In this document: piece after piece, positions 1 through 8,708 of the stretch
Numbering within the stretch: position 1 is the first letter of the stretch
Layout: each line of letters opens with the position of its first letter
IMG/VR virus record: IMGVR_UViG_3300032309_000905
Span: 1 to 23,769 of that record
Strand: one strand, 5' to 3'
Origin: a virus
Length of the DNA: 23,769 bases
Position numbers and translations under genes: made by a program
The notes under the pieces: generated by a model
What the model saw: only the letters and a program-made list of their open reading frames with translations
What the model was told of the DNA's origin: nothing
The model's database searches: none

Positions 1-293
1 GTTACGGCTGAGCCGTACTCTTGAAGTGTTACGGTAATCTGGTTTGGATTACCTAGAGCAATAGAAGAAACATCTAGTGATTCTGTCAAAGTTGAAGTAG
101 CTTGTGCTAAATCAGAATAGATTGAGAATACAACTGATGATCCTGGCATTGCCTGTTGAACAGGTTTGACATCTGCAAGCGCTCTCATTACTGGAATGGA
201 ACGTAGTGCCATACGGACGTATTGATCATACGCGGTCTGGACTAAATTGCTGATGGCAGAGGTACCTGTTAGCGTACCGCCTGGAATTGCCAT
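1..293 (-). CDS. Major capsid protein, N4-gp56-like (N-terminal part, cut by window edge)
   Basis: Ninety-seven codons are present; the gene runs off the left edge. The protein begins MAIPGGTLTGTSAISN. It continues with a segment containing QTAYDQYVRMALRS, then a VKPVQQAMPGSSVVF strand, and further on TVTLQEYGSAV. This order (an early helix, a Gly/Ser-containing strand, then a TL-QEYG strand) is what I know from the N4-gp56 family of HK97-fold major capsid proteins, which form the icosahedral shell. It lies 26 bp downstream of the scaffold gene, the standard scaffold-capsid order. The ATG at 293 has an upstream GAAAGG. The assignment is by pattern and context because the conserved C-terminal half lies outside the window. 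Confidence 0.75.
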   Translation of the reverse strand, partial: MAIPGGTLTGTSAISNLVQTAYDQYVRMALRSIPVMRALADVKPVQQAMPGSSVVFSIYSDLAQATSTLTESLDVSSIALGNPNQITVTLQEYGSAV

Positions 294-319
294 TTAGGAA
301 TTAACCTTTCGGATAGAAG

Positions 320-790
320 TTATAACCCTGATTGGCGTATGACTTCGTCCAACTCTTCCTTGCTGTTTGTATTAAGAATTTTTCTTAGAATATCATCTGA
401 CGAATCTGGAGTTAATCCAGAGTCAACAGCGTTATTCATCTTCTTATACGCAGCCGCTTGAGCTGGGTCTACGACCTCTTGGGTTGGTTCAGCAGTTACA
501 CCAAATACGTCACCGTATTCGTTTAACCACTTAGACAAAGACTCCTCAGTTGGGTCTATGTCCGAAGGAATGAAAGAAGCAATTTTCTTATTCACTCCAC
601 GAGCTTCGAGGACATCTTTTATAGCTCGTTCTCTTTGTGCTTTGGAAACTCCCTCAAACTGTGCTTTTAGCTCAGCTAATTCTTTTTCCTTTTGCTTATT
701 TGCTTTACGCAACTGTTTAACGAGATCATTATTCTGATTAGATTCCTGTGTGAAATCGTCATCTTCATCCTCGTAGTCGAAATTGGACAT
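320..790 (-). CDS. Capsid assembly scaffold protein
   Basis: The protein is about 156 residues and strongly acidic at its N-terminus (NFDYEDEDDDFTQES). A Lys/Glu-rich predicted coiled coil follows (around residues 23-55, KANKQKEKELAELKAQ). The C-terminus is helical and charged (KEELDEVIRQSGL). Small acidic coiled-coil proteins coded just before the major capsid gene are typical phage scaffolds, which direct procapsid assembly and then leave or are cleaved. An in-frame ATG at 805 exists, but GGGAG sits about 8 bp before the ATG at 790 and nothing comparable precedes 805, so 790 is preferred. The preceding 130-bp gap carries two hairpins, so this gene and the capsid gene may have their own expression signal. 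Confidence 0.75.
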   Translation of the reverse strand: MSNFDYEDEDDDFTQESNQNNDLVKQLRKANKQKEKELAELKAQFEGVSKAQRERAIKDVLEARGVNKKIASFIPSDIDPTEESLSKWLNEYGDVFGVTAEPTQEVVDPAQAAAYKKMNNAVDSGLTPDSSDDILRKILNTNSKEELDEVIRQSGL

Positions 791-828
791 TGGTCCATCT
801 CCCATTCTGTTTGTAGTTTCGTAGACCT

Positions 829-854
829 CATATAAAATCGGGGGCTTTTATATG
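829..854. promoter_or_regulatory. Perfect 9-bp inverted repeat, possible late promoter/operator or 5' hairpin of the scaffold-capsid unit
   Basis: CATATAAAA (829-837) and TTTTATATG (846-854) are exact reverse complements around the GC-rich loop TCGGGGGC. On the minus strand the arm reads TATAAAAG, close to the TATAAAGT seen twice before the terminase. It lies about 40 bp upstream of the scaffold start. It could be a phage late-promoter element, a DNA-binding site, or an RNA hairpin in the leader. The sequence alone does not decide which. Confidence 0.45.
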
Positions 855-882
855 GCTTCTACTACTGGTGTTTGATATCACT

Positions 883-906
883 CTAACGGACCAGTCGTCC
901 CGTTAG
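883..906 (-). terminator. Hairpin downstream of the 393-aa structural gene, weak terminator candidate
   Basis: CTAACGG (883-889) pairs with CCGTTAG (900-906), and two further pairs form if one base bulges. It lies 14 bp beyond the stop of the 393-aa gene on the minus strand. No T-run follows on that strand, so it is not a clear intrinsic terminator. It may instead partially terminate transcription, stabilise the upstream mRNA 3' end, or mark a processing site before the scaffold-capsid unit. Confidence 0.3.
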
Positions 907-919
907 CAGGCCTAGTTGT

Positions 920-2101
920 TTAGTAAGAACCAGCTCCATATGTCTGGTTACTCATTGCTCTATCTCTACTTAATGCTCCACCACCAGCACCAGATGAACC
1001 ACTAAATGTGGCTGTCTCTAATTGAGATAGGCGCTTGCGTTTCTTAGCGGCAGCAGCAGAATCTGCAAGATTAAATATTTCTTGCTCTGCTTGTTGTTGA
1101 GTATAAGGAGATTCTTGGTAGATCTCTGAAAGTTTTTGACCAGTAGGTAAGAACTCTGCTATAGCGCCATAACCTTGTTGTGCTTGGCCTTTAGTTACAC
1201 CATAATTTGCTAAGTTTTCAGCGGCTAGTTGACTTGTAGCAAGTCCTGCACCAAGGGCTGCTCCACCAATTTCAGCGGCAGTTACCTTGCGTTTAATATC
1301 AGTTAATGCCTTAGTTGGATCAAGTGTATAAGCCAAGATATCGCCATCTGTAATATCAGGATAGAATGATCTAAGCGCTTGCTTAACCTCTGGGTTAGCA
1401 TTAACAACTCTGCTTTGTGCAGTCATTACCCGATCTTCTAATTCAGTAGCGGATACATCATTAGCAAGTAATTGATTAAAACCAGATTGAGTACCCATAG
1501 AATCTTTAGAATAATAAGATGCAGGTAATCCATAATTACGCATAATGTTTTGGTATTGATCTTCAAGACCAATATATTCAGCAGGGTTTAATGCTCTAAG
1601 TCCTTTAGCAATACGGTCTTGGTTTGCAGCAAAACGTTTTTTATAAGCATCTGTTTGTTGTAAACGAAGAGCAAACTCTGAAGGAGAAACGTTTTCCTGA
1701 ACTAATGCTTTAAGAGGTTCTACTAAAGCACCTAGTCCGTATTGAGAAAATTGCTGATATAATAAATCATATGCAGATTGGCGAGATTCTTTAGCTGCTG
1801 CCGCATTTGCTTCTTGCTGTTGTTTAAGTAATAATGCTTGTTGCGCTGCAAATTGTTCCGCCTCTGACGGCCCAGTTGTTGGAGTAACAGGAGCAGAACC
1901 GCTACTACCTAATTTTTCTACAATTCCGCCAAGAGTTCCTAATGATTGTGATAAACCGCTTAATGTATTAAGAATTGATTTATCAGCAGTAGATTTAGTA
2001 GGAGCAACTGGTTTAGGAGCGGGCTTAGCAACAGTAGGAACGCCTACTGGATTACCAGCGCCATAGGTAAAGTTTGAAGTAGTACTTTTAGGTGTAGCCA
2101 T
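920..2101 (-). CDS. Conserved phage virion structural protein (393 aa), possible internal/ejection protein
   Basis: Residues 1-45 are Pro/Ala/Thr-rich. Residues about 80-105 are a Gln/Ala-rich helix. The core (about 108-300) contains SAYDLLYQQFSQYGLGAL, a QQTDAYKKRFAANQ segment, LNPAEYIGLEDQY and the later AYTLDPTKAL. I recognise this helical pattern from virion-associated proteins of actinobacterial phages, but its biochemical role is not known to me. The tail is Gly/Ser-rich (SGSSGAGGGAL) after a KKRKR basic patch. The ATG at 2101 follows AGGGG by about 6 bp and the gene lies 3 bp after the 364-aa gene. The context, in the string of large proteins between portal and scaffold, supports a structural or DNA-ejection role. 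Confidence 0.55.
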   Translation of the reverse strand: MATPKSTTSNFTYGAGNPVGVPTVAKPAPKPVAPTKSTADKSILNTLSGLSQSLGTLGGIVEKLGSSGSAPVTPTTGPSEAEQFAAQQALLLKQQQEANAAAAKESRQSAYDLLYQQFSQYGLGALVEPLKALVQENVSPSEFALRLQQTDAYKKRFAANQDRIAKGLRALNPAEYIGLEDQYQNIMRNYGLPASYYSKDSMGTQSGFNQLLANDVSATELEDRVMTAQSRVVNANPEVKQALRSFYPDITDGDILAYTLDPTKALTDIKRKVTAAEIGGAALGAGLATSQLAAENLANYGVTKGQAQQGYGAIAEFLPTGQKLSEIYQESPYTQQQAEQEIFNLADSAAAAKKRKRLSQLETATFSGSSGAGGGALSRDRAMSNQTYGAGSY

Positions 2102-2104
2102 TAT

Positions 2105-3199
2105 TTACCCCTGGAATCCGAAGTCTTTGAGAACTTGCATTACCGAACTTGATACTTCATCTCTAGCATTATTTGTATATTGCCAACGAGGATCTTTGCG
2201 TAATGCCCGTTGAAAATCATATATAGACATTTCTTTATCAGGGCCTATAGCACCTCTAAGAACTGGATCATTAAGATCAATACTGGTAGAAGGTAATTCT
2301 AAAACTGCAGCCATAGTAGTTTTATATGGAGCATAAACTGAATCAAGATTTACACCGGTATTTAATAATTGCTTAACGTGATCAGGCATACCATTAGCAG
2401 CAATACCTCTAATTTGATTTTTAATAACATCAAGGTTTGTACCATTTTGTACTTGTTTAGACCAGTCATCAATTTGAGCTTGAGATATTGTTTTTCCTAA
2501 CCCATTTGCTAAAATTGTATCAGATATAGATTGTGTAGTTAAAGATGTTTTTTGTGCTTTCTTAGTAGAAAATTCTGGAAGTTTTTGAACTTGTTCAGTT
2601 AAGAATTGATTTTTATCTAAACCACCTGAATATTGAGTAGATGTAACTCCACCTGAACTACGAGATATTGATTTAGTTGCGGCTTTCTTTTCAGCAGAAT
2701 TAAGCTTCTTTGTATAGATATCAATTTCTTCTGGTGTTGCATCTCTACCAAGTTGACTTTTAAAGACAGTATTGATTACAGCAGCAGCCTCAGTAGGAGC
2801 TGATATGCTGGTTGTAAGGGTAACGTTTGGAGCACCACCTGCTACACCTTCCGCTCTTTTAGCGGCAATAAATTCATCAAGTGTCTGGCTGATACCAAAG
2901 TTGGTATTACGCATTTGGTTATCAGATAATGCTTTTTGGTATTGACCTACAAGAGTTTCAATATCTTTATAATTAGTTACCGGATAACCAGCACTTGTAA
3001 GCGCATTGGCAATTGCTTGTTTTTCAGGATCAGTTTTGCCGTATAACCATTTAGGAGCAGCAGCAATTTCTTTTGAGATATCTCTGCTAGGTAAAGCATT
3101 ACCCTCTTCTAGTGGTTGAGCAGAAGAATTGTAATCTTTTGGACGATCAGCCTGTGTTTGTTTTTTCTTAATAGGCCTTTGCGTTGTGACTGCTGCCAT
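2105..3199 (-). CDS. Phage virion structural protein (364 aa), function unknown
   Basis: A predicted soluble, helix-rich protein without signal peptide or membrane span. The N-terminus is basic and polar (QRPIKKKQTQADRPKDYN). Residues about 145-175 contain FKSQLGRDATPEEIDIYTKK, a GR-x-PT/TPEE-type helical motif that I associate with phage virion proteins, including some virion lysins, although no catalytic domain is visible. The C-terminus ends with a compact IYDFQRALRKDPRWQYT segment. The ATG at 3199 is one base after the stop of the 1565-aa gene and has GGGAG at about 5 bp spacing, so the two are translationally coupled. With its neighbours it probably forms an internal core or ejection apparatus. 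That role is inferred from position only. Confidence 0.5.
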   Translation of the reverse strand: MAAVTTQRPIKKKQTQADRPKDYNSSAQPLEEGNALPSRDISKEIAAAPKWLYGKTDPEKQAIANALTSAGYPVTNYKDIETLVGQYQKALSDNQMRNTNFGISQTLDEFIAAKRAEGVAGGAPNVTLTTSISAPTEAAAVINTVFKSQLGRDATPEEIDIYTKKLNSAEKKAATKSISRSSGGVTSTQYSGGLDKNQFLTEQVQKLPEFSTKKAQKTSLTTQSISDTILANGLGKTISQAQIDDWSKQVQNGTNLDVIKNQIRGIAANGMPDHVKQLLNTGVNLDSVYAPYKTTMAAVLELPSTSIDLNDPVLRGAIGPDKEMSIYDFQRALRKDPRWQYTNNARDEVSSSVMQVLKDFGFQG

Positions 3200-3200
3200 T

Positions 3201-6200
3201 TTACTCCCTTACCAATGATGAAAATAGAACATCGTATGCAGATTTAGCACTAGCATTTGTTGACGCTAATTCTTTTAATCTAGAAATAACATTAACTTTT
3301 AACATATCTTTATAGTCTTGAGAATTAGCATTTGAGCCAAAGGCTGAGTCTCTTATAGAAATATAATTTTCGTATTCTTGAACCATAGAATTTAATACGG
3401 ACCTAGTATTAGGTTGTATGTCTCTAAATTTAGGATCATCAAGCATTAAACGCAAGTCTTGATAAGCTTTTAGTTTTTCAACTTTACTTGCTGCGCCTTT
3501 ACCCAATTCTATTTGTAATAAAGGTCTTACGCCTTTAAACTGTGTAGACCAAGTATCCCATTGATCTTTAAGCATACGACGGTATGAATCAGAAAATGCA
3601 GTTTTTAAACTAGTATCAAGTTCATCTTTTTTAGCATAATACTCTTGTTTATCTTTTGCAGTCTGTACCTCTGATAAGAAATCTGTAAGAGTCTTATTGA
3701 CTTTAAGTCCTGATTTCTGAAGTAACTTGTATGCGTTGAAATCAAAATCACCAGATTGTGGAATCAAGAAAGAAGCACCTTGAGGATACTTCTTCATAAG
3801 TTCAGGATTCTGATTTATCCAGTTAGCAGCACTTTCTACCGGAGCAATTTTTGCTACTGTAGTTTTATCAGATTCTGAAATTGTATAAGGCATTTGATCT
3901 GGATAATTTTTTATCCACTCTTTTGTGGTTTTATCAATATCAAAATTATTAGCTGATAACATTTGATTAAATACTTGCTTGTAACTGGTAGCACCATTAT
4001 CTCTAACCCATTTAGCCATATCTGACTTTAAAGTTATTTGAGGAGATGCAGGAGCAAAGAAACCAAAAGCAAAACGTAACATCAATACAGTTAATGTAGA
4101 GGATTGCAATTTATCTTGGTAATCAGCAAGTTCACCTTCGGTTGGTGCAACTTCTAATCCAGTTGCTGGGTCAATTTTAGGTTTTAACCCGTGACCAGTA
4201 GCCTCAAGATAGGTTGCTGCCTTGCGATAAGCAGAAGCATATTGAGAATTACGTTCATCTCGATTATAAGCTTGCAATGCTCGGTTAATATGTGATGGCA
4301 ATATTGCAGAAATTAAAGGTTGATCTACGCCGTACGATCCCAGCAAATAACTTTCAAGATCTTTAACTTGAGGTATAGCTGCTCCAACAAAACTTAATGG
4401 AACTGCTGCTAAAGGACCAGCAAATGTAGGAAACAATGAATCAGGGTTTAAAGATGGTGTAATCATCTTCAACTTAGCACCAAACTCTAATGGTGCAGGA
4501 ACTTTAAAGGCATCTTTCCAGCCAAATGCGTCAGTAACCCTAGACATTACAGAGTAAACAGGTGCTAAACCTGGATAAAAGAAGTATTGATCTCCGTTAT
4601 CATCTGTTTGTACAAAGCCAGAGTGTGAAATACCTTCGTAAGTTAATGATGCACGAGTTAATGCTTCTGGATTATAACGAAGAGTACGACCTACGCGGCG
4701 ATAAAAGTCTTCTGTAGCACGGTAGAACCGTGCAAAGTTACGAATAGACATAGAAAGTTGGCTGCGAACTTGAGGATTATCTACATAAGACAATACTCTG
4801 TTCTTTGCAAGGTCTTCTGCTATACCAATAATTTGTTTTTTAGCATTAGTTTCTGCCTTTATTAAATCTTCACCAGTTTTTCCAGCAGTTGCTTTTTCAA
4901 TAAATGATTTTTCAAAGCCTGTTTCATCCATAGTTTTACGAATATTGATTATGGCATCATCTACTAATGGAACTCTAGATAATCGGGCGTTTGCTGCACC
5001 CATAATATCCCAGCCTTTATCCATAATACCATTAGGGAAACTACCGCTATCTAGTACTGGTATAAGAGTTGGACCTGAAATAAATTCAGGGGCAAGATCA
5101 AACTGACCTTCTCTTGGAATATGGGTTAAATTAATTCCCTCAGAGTTAACGGAGATATTTCCGTCTTTATCTACTTTGCGAACTTGGCTTAATAAATCTG
5201 TATTGATATCACCATTACGTTTACTAAAGTATGGTCTTACTGAATCATAAATTGCTTCAGCGTGACGTTGTGTAGTTACACCTTTTTTAGTATATAGTTC
5301 AAAACGAGCAAGATCTTTTGGTGAAAGACCATCTAAATACTTGCGGATATTATTAATAGCATCTACTCGATCAATCTTAGGATCTAAATTTTTAATAGCT
5401 AAAGATCCAAGATCAGAGTTAGCATTAACAGCAATAGACATTAACCAAGATACTCGGTTTTGTTGGTTTATTACTGGATTAAAATTATCAAATGAAGTAC
5501 CGGTTTGTTGTTTATATTTAATACCGTCTACTTCAAATGCTTCTACTTTGCCATATTTAGATACATCTTCTGTAACGTTTAAATATTGACTAGCACCACG
5601 AAGGGAGTTTTTTCCACCTTCGGATACGGCTTCTGATAAAGCGTCCATATCACCAAGTAATGTATGCTCAGATATTATCTCAGCCCCACGTTTATCTAAT
5701 TTTTGGCCTAGACCATCCTCACGAACTGCCCTGGCTTGAATAGCCCGAACAGCATTAACATTGCCTTTATCAATTGCTCTAGCAATTTCATCTTGATATT
5801 TAGCAATATCGTTTTTGTTAACAAATTTATTTATGAAACCTAAGTTTCCATCTTTCTTTGCTAATTCTAATCTTTTAGAAAGAAATTTACCTTTAACAAT
5901 TCCCCAAGGAGAATCACCAATAGCAACGTGAATACCTAGATCTTCTGCTGCGTTACGGATAACGAAACGAGGACCAGCAAGAGTATAAAATACCCAGTTA
6001 GATGTTATTTTATCAGCCCATTTTTTATAGTTAGGGCCAAGCATCCTAGTAAATAATGCGCCTTGACCAGCATAACTATCAAGATCCATAACTGAAGGAA
6101 CTGAAATACCAGATGACAATTGCCAATCTAGTACTGCTAATTCTTGTCCATCAAAATTTGCTGGATTATAAGAAACTGTTGTTTCTTTACCAGTTAAAGG

Positions 6201-7898
6201 ATCAACTTCTTTTTTAAGAATAGTTGGAGCATAGCGTTGTTTTTTAGCAAACTGTTGTCCAAGTTGAACTAAACCTGAATCAGACTTATTCCACCCGCGA
6301 ACTTCAGCAAGTGTTCCCCAAATACCTTGAAATATTTGACGCTTTTGTCCTTCATCACCAGCAGCAAAAGCTTCTGAAATAATTTTTGAATGGTATCTAG
6401 TATTACCCAAACGCGCTAATTGATATACTTTACTAGCTGCATCAGGACTATTAACATCGAAAAAGTTATTTGCAAAATAAGGAACTGTTGCAAATTTTTG
6501 GGCAAAACGATCTACCTTGCCTTGAATCTGGTTTAATCCTAAACGGATAGAACCATCTTGTTTAAATTTGCCAACTGCTTTTTCTGCTTTACCTATTGCT
6601 TCAGCATTTTTACCTAAATTAGTAATAACCGTTTCAGGAGTTGCGCCAATGCCATAAAGGTTGCGAACTAAAGTTTGACCAACTTTATCAATATTAAGAA
6701 ATTTATTACCGGTAGTTAATGCTGCAACGCGAGTTTTGCGAGCAAGGTCTAGTTGAGGAACTAAAGGAGTTTTACGAGCAGCTTGTCCTTTAAGTATAAA
6801 AGTTGTGTCTTGCACATTCTTTAAATAGTTACTTGCAGTAGGGGCATCTTTAACACCAGCGCGAATAAATTCATCTACTGATGAAGGACCAAACTCAGGA
6901 GCTAAACGTTTTAATTGGGTTGATGCTTTTTCCATTGCAGCAAGATCGCCTGCTTTACGGGCTTTAGCCAAGCTATCTAATTCAGATCCATATACATTAA
7001 AAAAGTTTGAAACTTTAGGATTAGAAAATACGCGATCTACTTGTGCTTCGTTATTTATAGTACCAAATAATGAACGACCATAAGTCTGTTGTTCTTTACC
7101 CATAACATTATAAAGTAACCAGTCACCAGCATCATAGGCTTTTTTGGCTTTACCTAAAATAAGAGTTGGATCTGCAAATATACGATATGCGGCATCTACT
7201 GTACCAGAAATACCTTTGTATAAAAAGCCTGAACCTTCTAAAGATCCTGGCAATAATAGGTTTGCTAATTGACGTCCTGGAGAATACTTTGCTGCTTGAA
7301 CAGCATCTAAAGCATCTTGAAATAACGGGTCTTTATTTTGTGCAGCATCTGCTGCAATCTTCTTTTCTTCTTCAGTTCCATTAATTGCAATATCAGAAAG
7401 GCGTTGACCTTGAGCTACTTTAGTTGCAACTGAAATATAATTATTACCAAATTTTTGTTTAGCATCAGCAATACGACTTGGGCTAAATACATTATCGCCT
7501 TTGTCGTTTGCTATTTCAAATGCTTTACCAATATCAACATTTTGATCTAATGCAATAGCGCCTGTGCGATATAGGCGGGTCATAAAATCTGATACTTCGT
7601 TTAATGCTTTAAAAGGAGCAGCAATAACATTTTTAGTACTTTGACCTAAGTAATGAAAAGAATTACCTAACCAACCGCGTTTTGCTGCTAATTGTGGATC
7701 TTCTCCACCAAACATAGCAACGTGAGCATTTTGTTGATCTTGTGGCAATGAAGCAAAAGTTTGTTGTGCGTACTCTACAGGCATAGCTAATAGGTTACGG
7801 TGTGAATCTACTAATTTACCCAAGCCATCTATTTGTGATTGCTCGGCAGGAGTAAGTCCTGCTTGTGCAGCAGCAGCTTTAATATTTATACTAGCCAC
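3201..7898 (-). CDS. Giant virion-associated protein (1565 aa), likely internal/DNA-ejection protein
   Basis: The protein is 1565 residues, the largest in the window, and mainly helical. Its N-terminal half is Ala/Lys/Gln-rich. A central part holds a hydrophobic segment with WVFYTLAGPRFVIRNAAEDLG. A later helix-rich part contains MSIRNFARFYRATEDFYRR, followed by two hydrophobic stretches (around LFPTFAGPLAAVPLSFVGAA and LTVLMLRFAFGFFAP). The C-terminus is highly charged. Size, hydrophobic patches and position resemble internal virion proteins that podoviruses eject to build a channel through the cell envelope. I found no polymerase, lysozyme or ADP-ribosyltransferase motif by eye. The start is GTG at 7898, overlapping the preceding TAG by one base, with AGAGG at about 6 bp. 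The role is inference; the gene is certain. Confidence 0.6.
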   Translation of the reverse strand: MASINIKAAAAQAGLTPAEQSQIDGLGKLVDSHRNLLAMPVEYAQQTFASLPQDQQNAHVAMFGGEDPQLAAKRGWLGNSFHYLGQSTKNVIAAPFKALNEVSDFMTRLYRTGAIALDQNVDIGKAFEIANDKGDNVFSPSRIADAKQKFGNNYISVATKVAQGQRLSDIAINGTEEEKKIAADAAQNKDPLFQDALDAVQAAKYSPGRQLANLLLPGSLEGSGFLYKGISGTVDAAYRIFADPTLILGKAKKAYDAGDWLLYNVMGKEQQTYGRSLFGTINNEAQVDRVFSNPKVSNFFNVYGSELDSLAKARKAGDLAAMEKASTQLKRLAPEFGPSSVDEFIRAGVKDAPTASNYLKNVQDTTFILKGQAARKTPLVPQLDLARKTRVAALTTGNKFLNIDKVGQTLVRNLYGIGATPETVITNLGKNAEAIGKAEKAVGKFKQDGSIRLGLNQIQGKVDRFAQKFATVPYFANNFFDVNSPDAASKVYQLARLGNTRYHSKIISEAFAAGDEGQKRQIFQGIWGTLAEVRGWNKSDSGLVQLGQQFAKKQRYAPTILKKEVDPLTGKETTVSYNPANFDGQELAVLDWQLSSGISVPSVMDLDSYAGQGALFTRMLGPNYKKWADKITSNWVFYTLAGPRFVIRNAAEDLGIHVAIGDSPWGIVKGKFLSKRLELAKKDGNLGFINKFVNKNDIAKYQDEIARAIDKGNVNAVRAIQARAVREDGLGQKLDKRGAEIISEHTLLGDMDALSEAVSEGGKNSLRGASQYLNVTEDVSKYGKVEAFEVDGIKYKQQTGTSFDNFNPVINQQNRVSWLMSIAVNANSDLGSLAIKNLDPKIDRVDAINNIRKYLDGLSPKDLARFELYTKKGVTTQRHAEAIYDSVRPYFSKRNGDINTDLLSQVRKVDKDGNISVNSEGINLTHIPREGQFDLAPEFISGPTLIPVLDSGSFPNGIMDKGWDIMGAANARLSRVPLVDDAIINIRKTMDETGFEKSFIEKATAGKTGEDLIKAETNAKKQIIGIAEDLAKNRVLSYVDNPQVRSQLSMSIRNFARFYRATEDFYRRVGRTLRYNPEALTRASLTYEGISHSGFVQTDDNGDQYFFYPGLAPVYSVMSRVTDAFGWKDAFKVPAPLEFGAKLKMITPSLNPDSLFPTFAGPLAAVPLSFVGAAIPQVKDLESYLLGSYGVDQPLISAILPSHINRALQAYNRDERNSQYASAYRKAATYLEATGHGLKPKIDPATGLEVAPTEGELADYQDKLQSSTLTVLMLRFAFGFFAPASPQITLKSDMAKWVRDNGATSYKQVFNQMLSANNFDIDKTTKEWIKNYPDQMPYTISESDKTTVAKIAPVESAANWINQNPELMKKYPQGASFLIPQSGDFDFNAYKLLQKSGLKVNKTLTDFLSEVQTAKDKQEYYAKKDELDTSLKTAFSDSYRRMLKDQWDTWSTQFKGVRPLLQIELGKGAASKVEKLKAYQDLRLMLDDPKFRDIQPNTRSVLNSMVQEYENYISIRDSAFGSNANSQDYKDMLKVNVISRLKELASTNASAKSAYDVLFSSLVRE

Positions 7899-8311
7899 TA
7901 CAAACCTCTAGATGCAGCTTGTTGGTAAAGAACGCCTATCTCGCCTGTAGTGTCATAAGGTAATAATTTTGCTAAAGTTGTTGATAACTTAGTAGAAGCC
8001 ATTCCTTGTTGCATCATAAGCGCTTCTGGTCCTGCACCTGGCCCTACAGCAATACCATTGGTAATTGGTTCAGTTGGACGTTGGGTTGGTGCAAATAGCG
8101 GGGTTACTTCACCCATAGTTGCTGCTTGTTTAATTTCTGATGCAGGTGCTGGACGCACATCTGGCGTCTTAGCAAGAGGTGCTCCTGATGCTATTTCTGC
8201 TGTTTGTTTTTGTTCGCCATAAGCGTTAGCTGGCATACGATCAATTCTCTTTGCATACTTACCTGGACCTGATGCTCCCTTAATTGGGTTAACTGCGTCT
8301 TCAAGCGCCAT
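7898..8311 (-). CDS. Small proline/alanine-rich phage protein (137 aa)
   Basis: The product is low-complexity and rich in Ala, Pro, Gly and Thr (for example LAKTPDVRPAPASEI and GIAVGPGAGPEALMMQQGM). A short C-terminal helix ends LYQQAASRGL. No domain is recognised. The ATG at 8311 has an ideal AGGAGG six bases upstream. Its stop shares one base with the GTG of the 1565-aa gene and its start overlaps the 74-aa gene by 11 bp, so it belongs to the head operon. It could be a linker, chaperone or minor component of the portal/core assembly. That is a guess from location. Confidence 0.55.
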   Translation of the reverse strand: MALEDAVNPIKGASGPGKYAKRIDRMPANAYGEQKQTAEIASGAPLAKTPDVRPAPASEIKQAATMGEVTPLFAPTQRPTEPITNGIAVGPGAGPEALMMQQGMASTKLSTTLAKLLPYDTTGEIGVLYQQAASRGL

Positions 8312-8525
8312 CTTGGTCCTCCTGAATCTTCTCTAAGTCGTTAGCAAAGTCTTCCCAAACTTTTTTAACTTTGCTTTCTCTGTTTGCATTATAAACTGTT
8401 AATTCTAAAAATTCTTCTGTTAGCACTACAAAACTTTGTGCAATGTTATTAAAAAATCCTGCAAGTACAACTAACACATCTGCCAGATGGATCGGACGTG
8501 GTACGAAATTTTTATTGTCATCCAC
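8301..8525 (-). CDS. Small protein with one hydrophobic helix (74 aa), head operon
   Basis: Starts at GTG 8525 with AGGTGG about 7 bp upstream. Residues about 13-36 form a hydrophobic helix (LADVLVVLAGFFNNIAQSFVVL). An acidic amphipathic C-terminus follows, rich in Glu, Asp and Lys (WEDFANDLEKIQEDQDG). The hydrophobic stretch contains two Asn and a Gln, so it may be a membrane helix or a buried packing helix. It overlaps the 137-aa gene by 11 bp. The function is not recognised. Its place directly after the portal and a basic microprotein suggests a minor virion or assembly role. Confidence 0.5.
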   Translation of the reverse strand: MDDNKNFVPRPIHLADVLVVLAGFFNNIAQSFVVLTEEFLELTVYNANRESKVKKVWEDFANDLEKIQEDQDGA

Positions 8526-8550
8526 GCCCGACCACCTATCTAATAATTGA

Positions 8551-8691
8551 TTAGCCCTTTTTTACTTTGTTTCCCTTACGTGCTGCTGCTGTGTAGCCAA
8601 AATATGTCTTTCCGCCTGCTGGCTTAGAAGTATCCTTCTTGCCCTCAACTGGCTTTGACATAGGAGCTGCTGCTCTTGATCCTTTGTTCAT
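8551..8691 (-). CDS. Lysine-rich 46-aa microprotein downstream of portal
   Basis: Forty-six codons begin with ATG at 8691 and end with TAA at 8551. The product starts MNKGSRAAAPMSKPVEGKKD, has a middle PAGGKTYFGYTAAAR, and ends in a Lys-rich tail (KGNKVKKG). It is strongly basic and has no hydrophobic helix. The start is preceded by AGAGGGGGTGA, one of the strongest ribosome binding sites in the window, located immediately after the portal stop. That site and the tight packing are the main reasons to call it real. Possible roles are nucleic-acid binding inside the head or a small connector accessory. Neither can be shown from sequence. Confidence 0.6.
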   Translation of the reverse strand: MNKGSRAAAPMSKPVEGKKDTSKPAGGKTYFGYTAAARKGNKVKKG

Positions 8692-8708
8692 TATTCACCC
8701 CCTCTACT

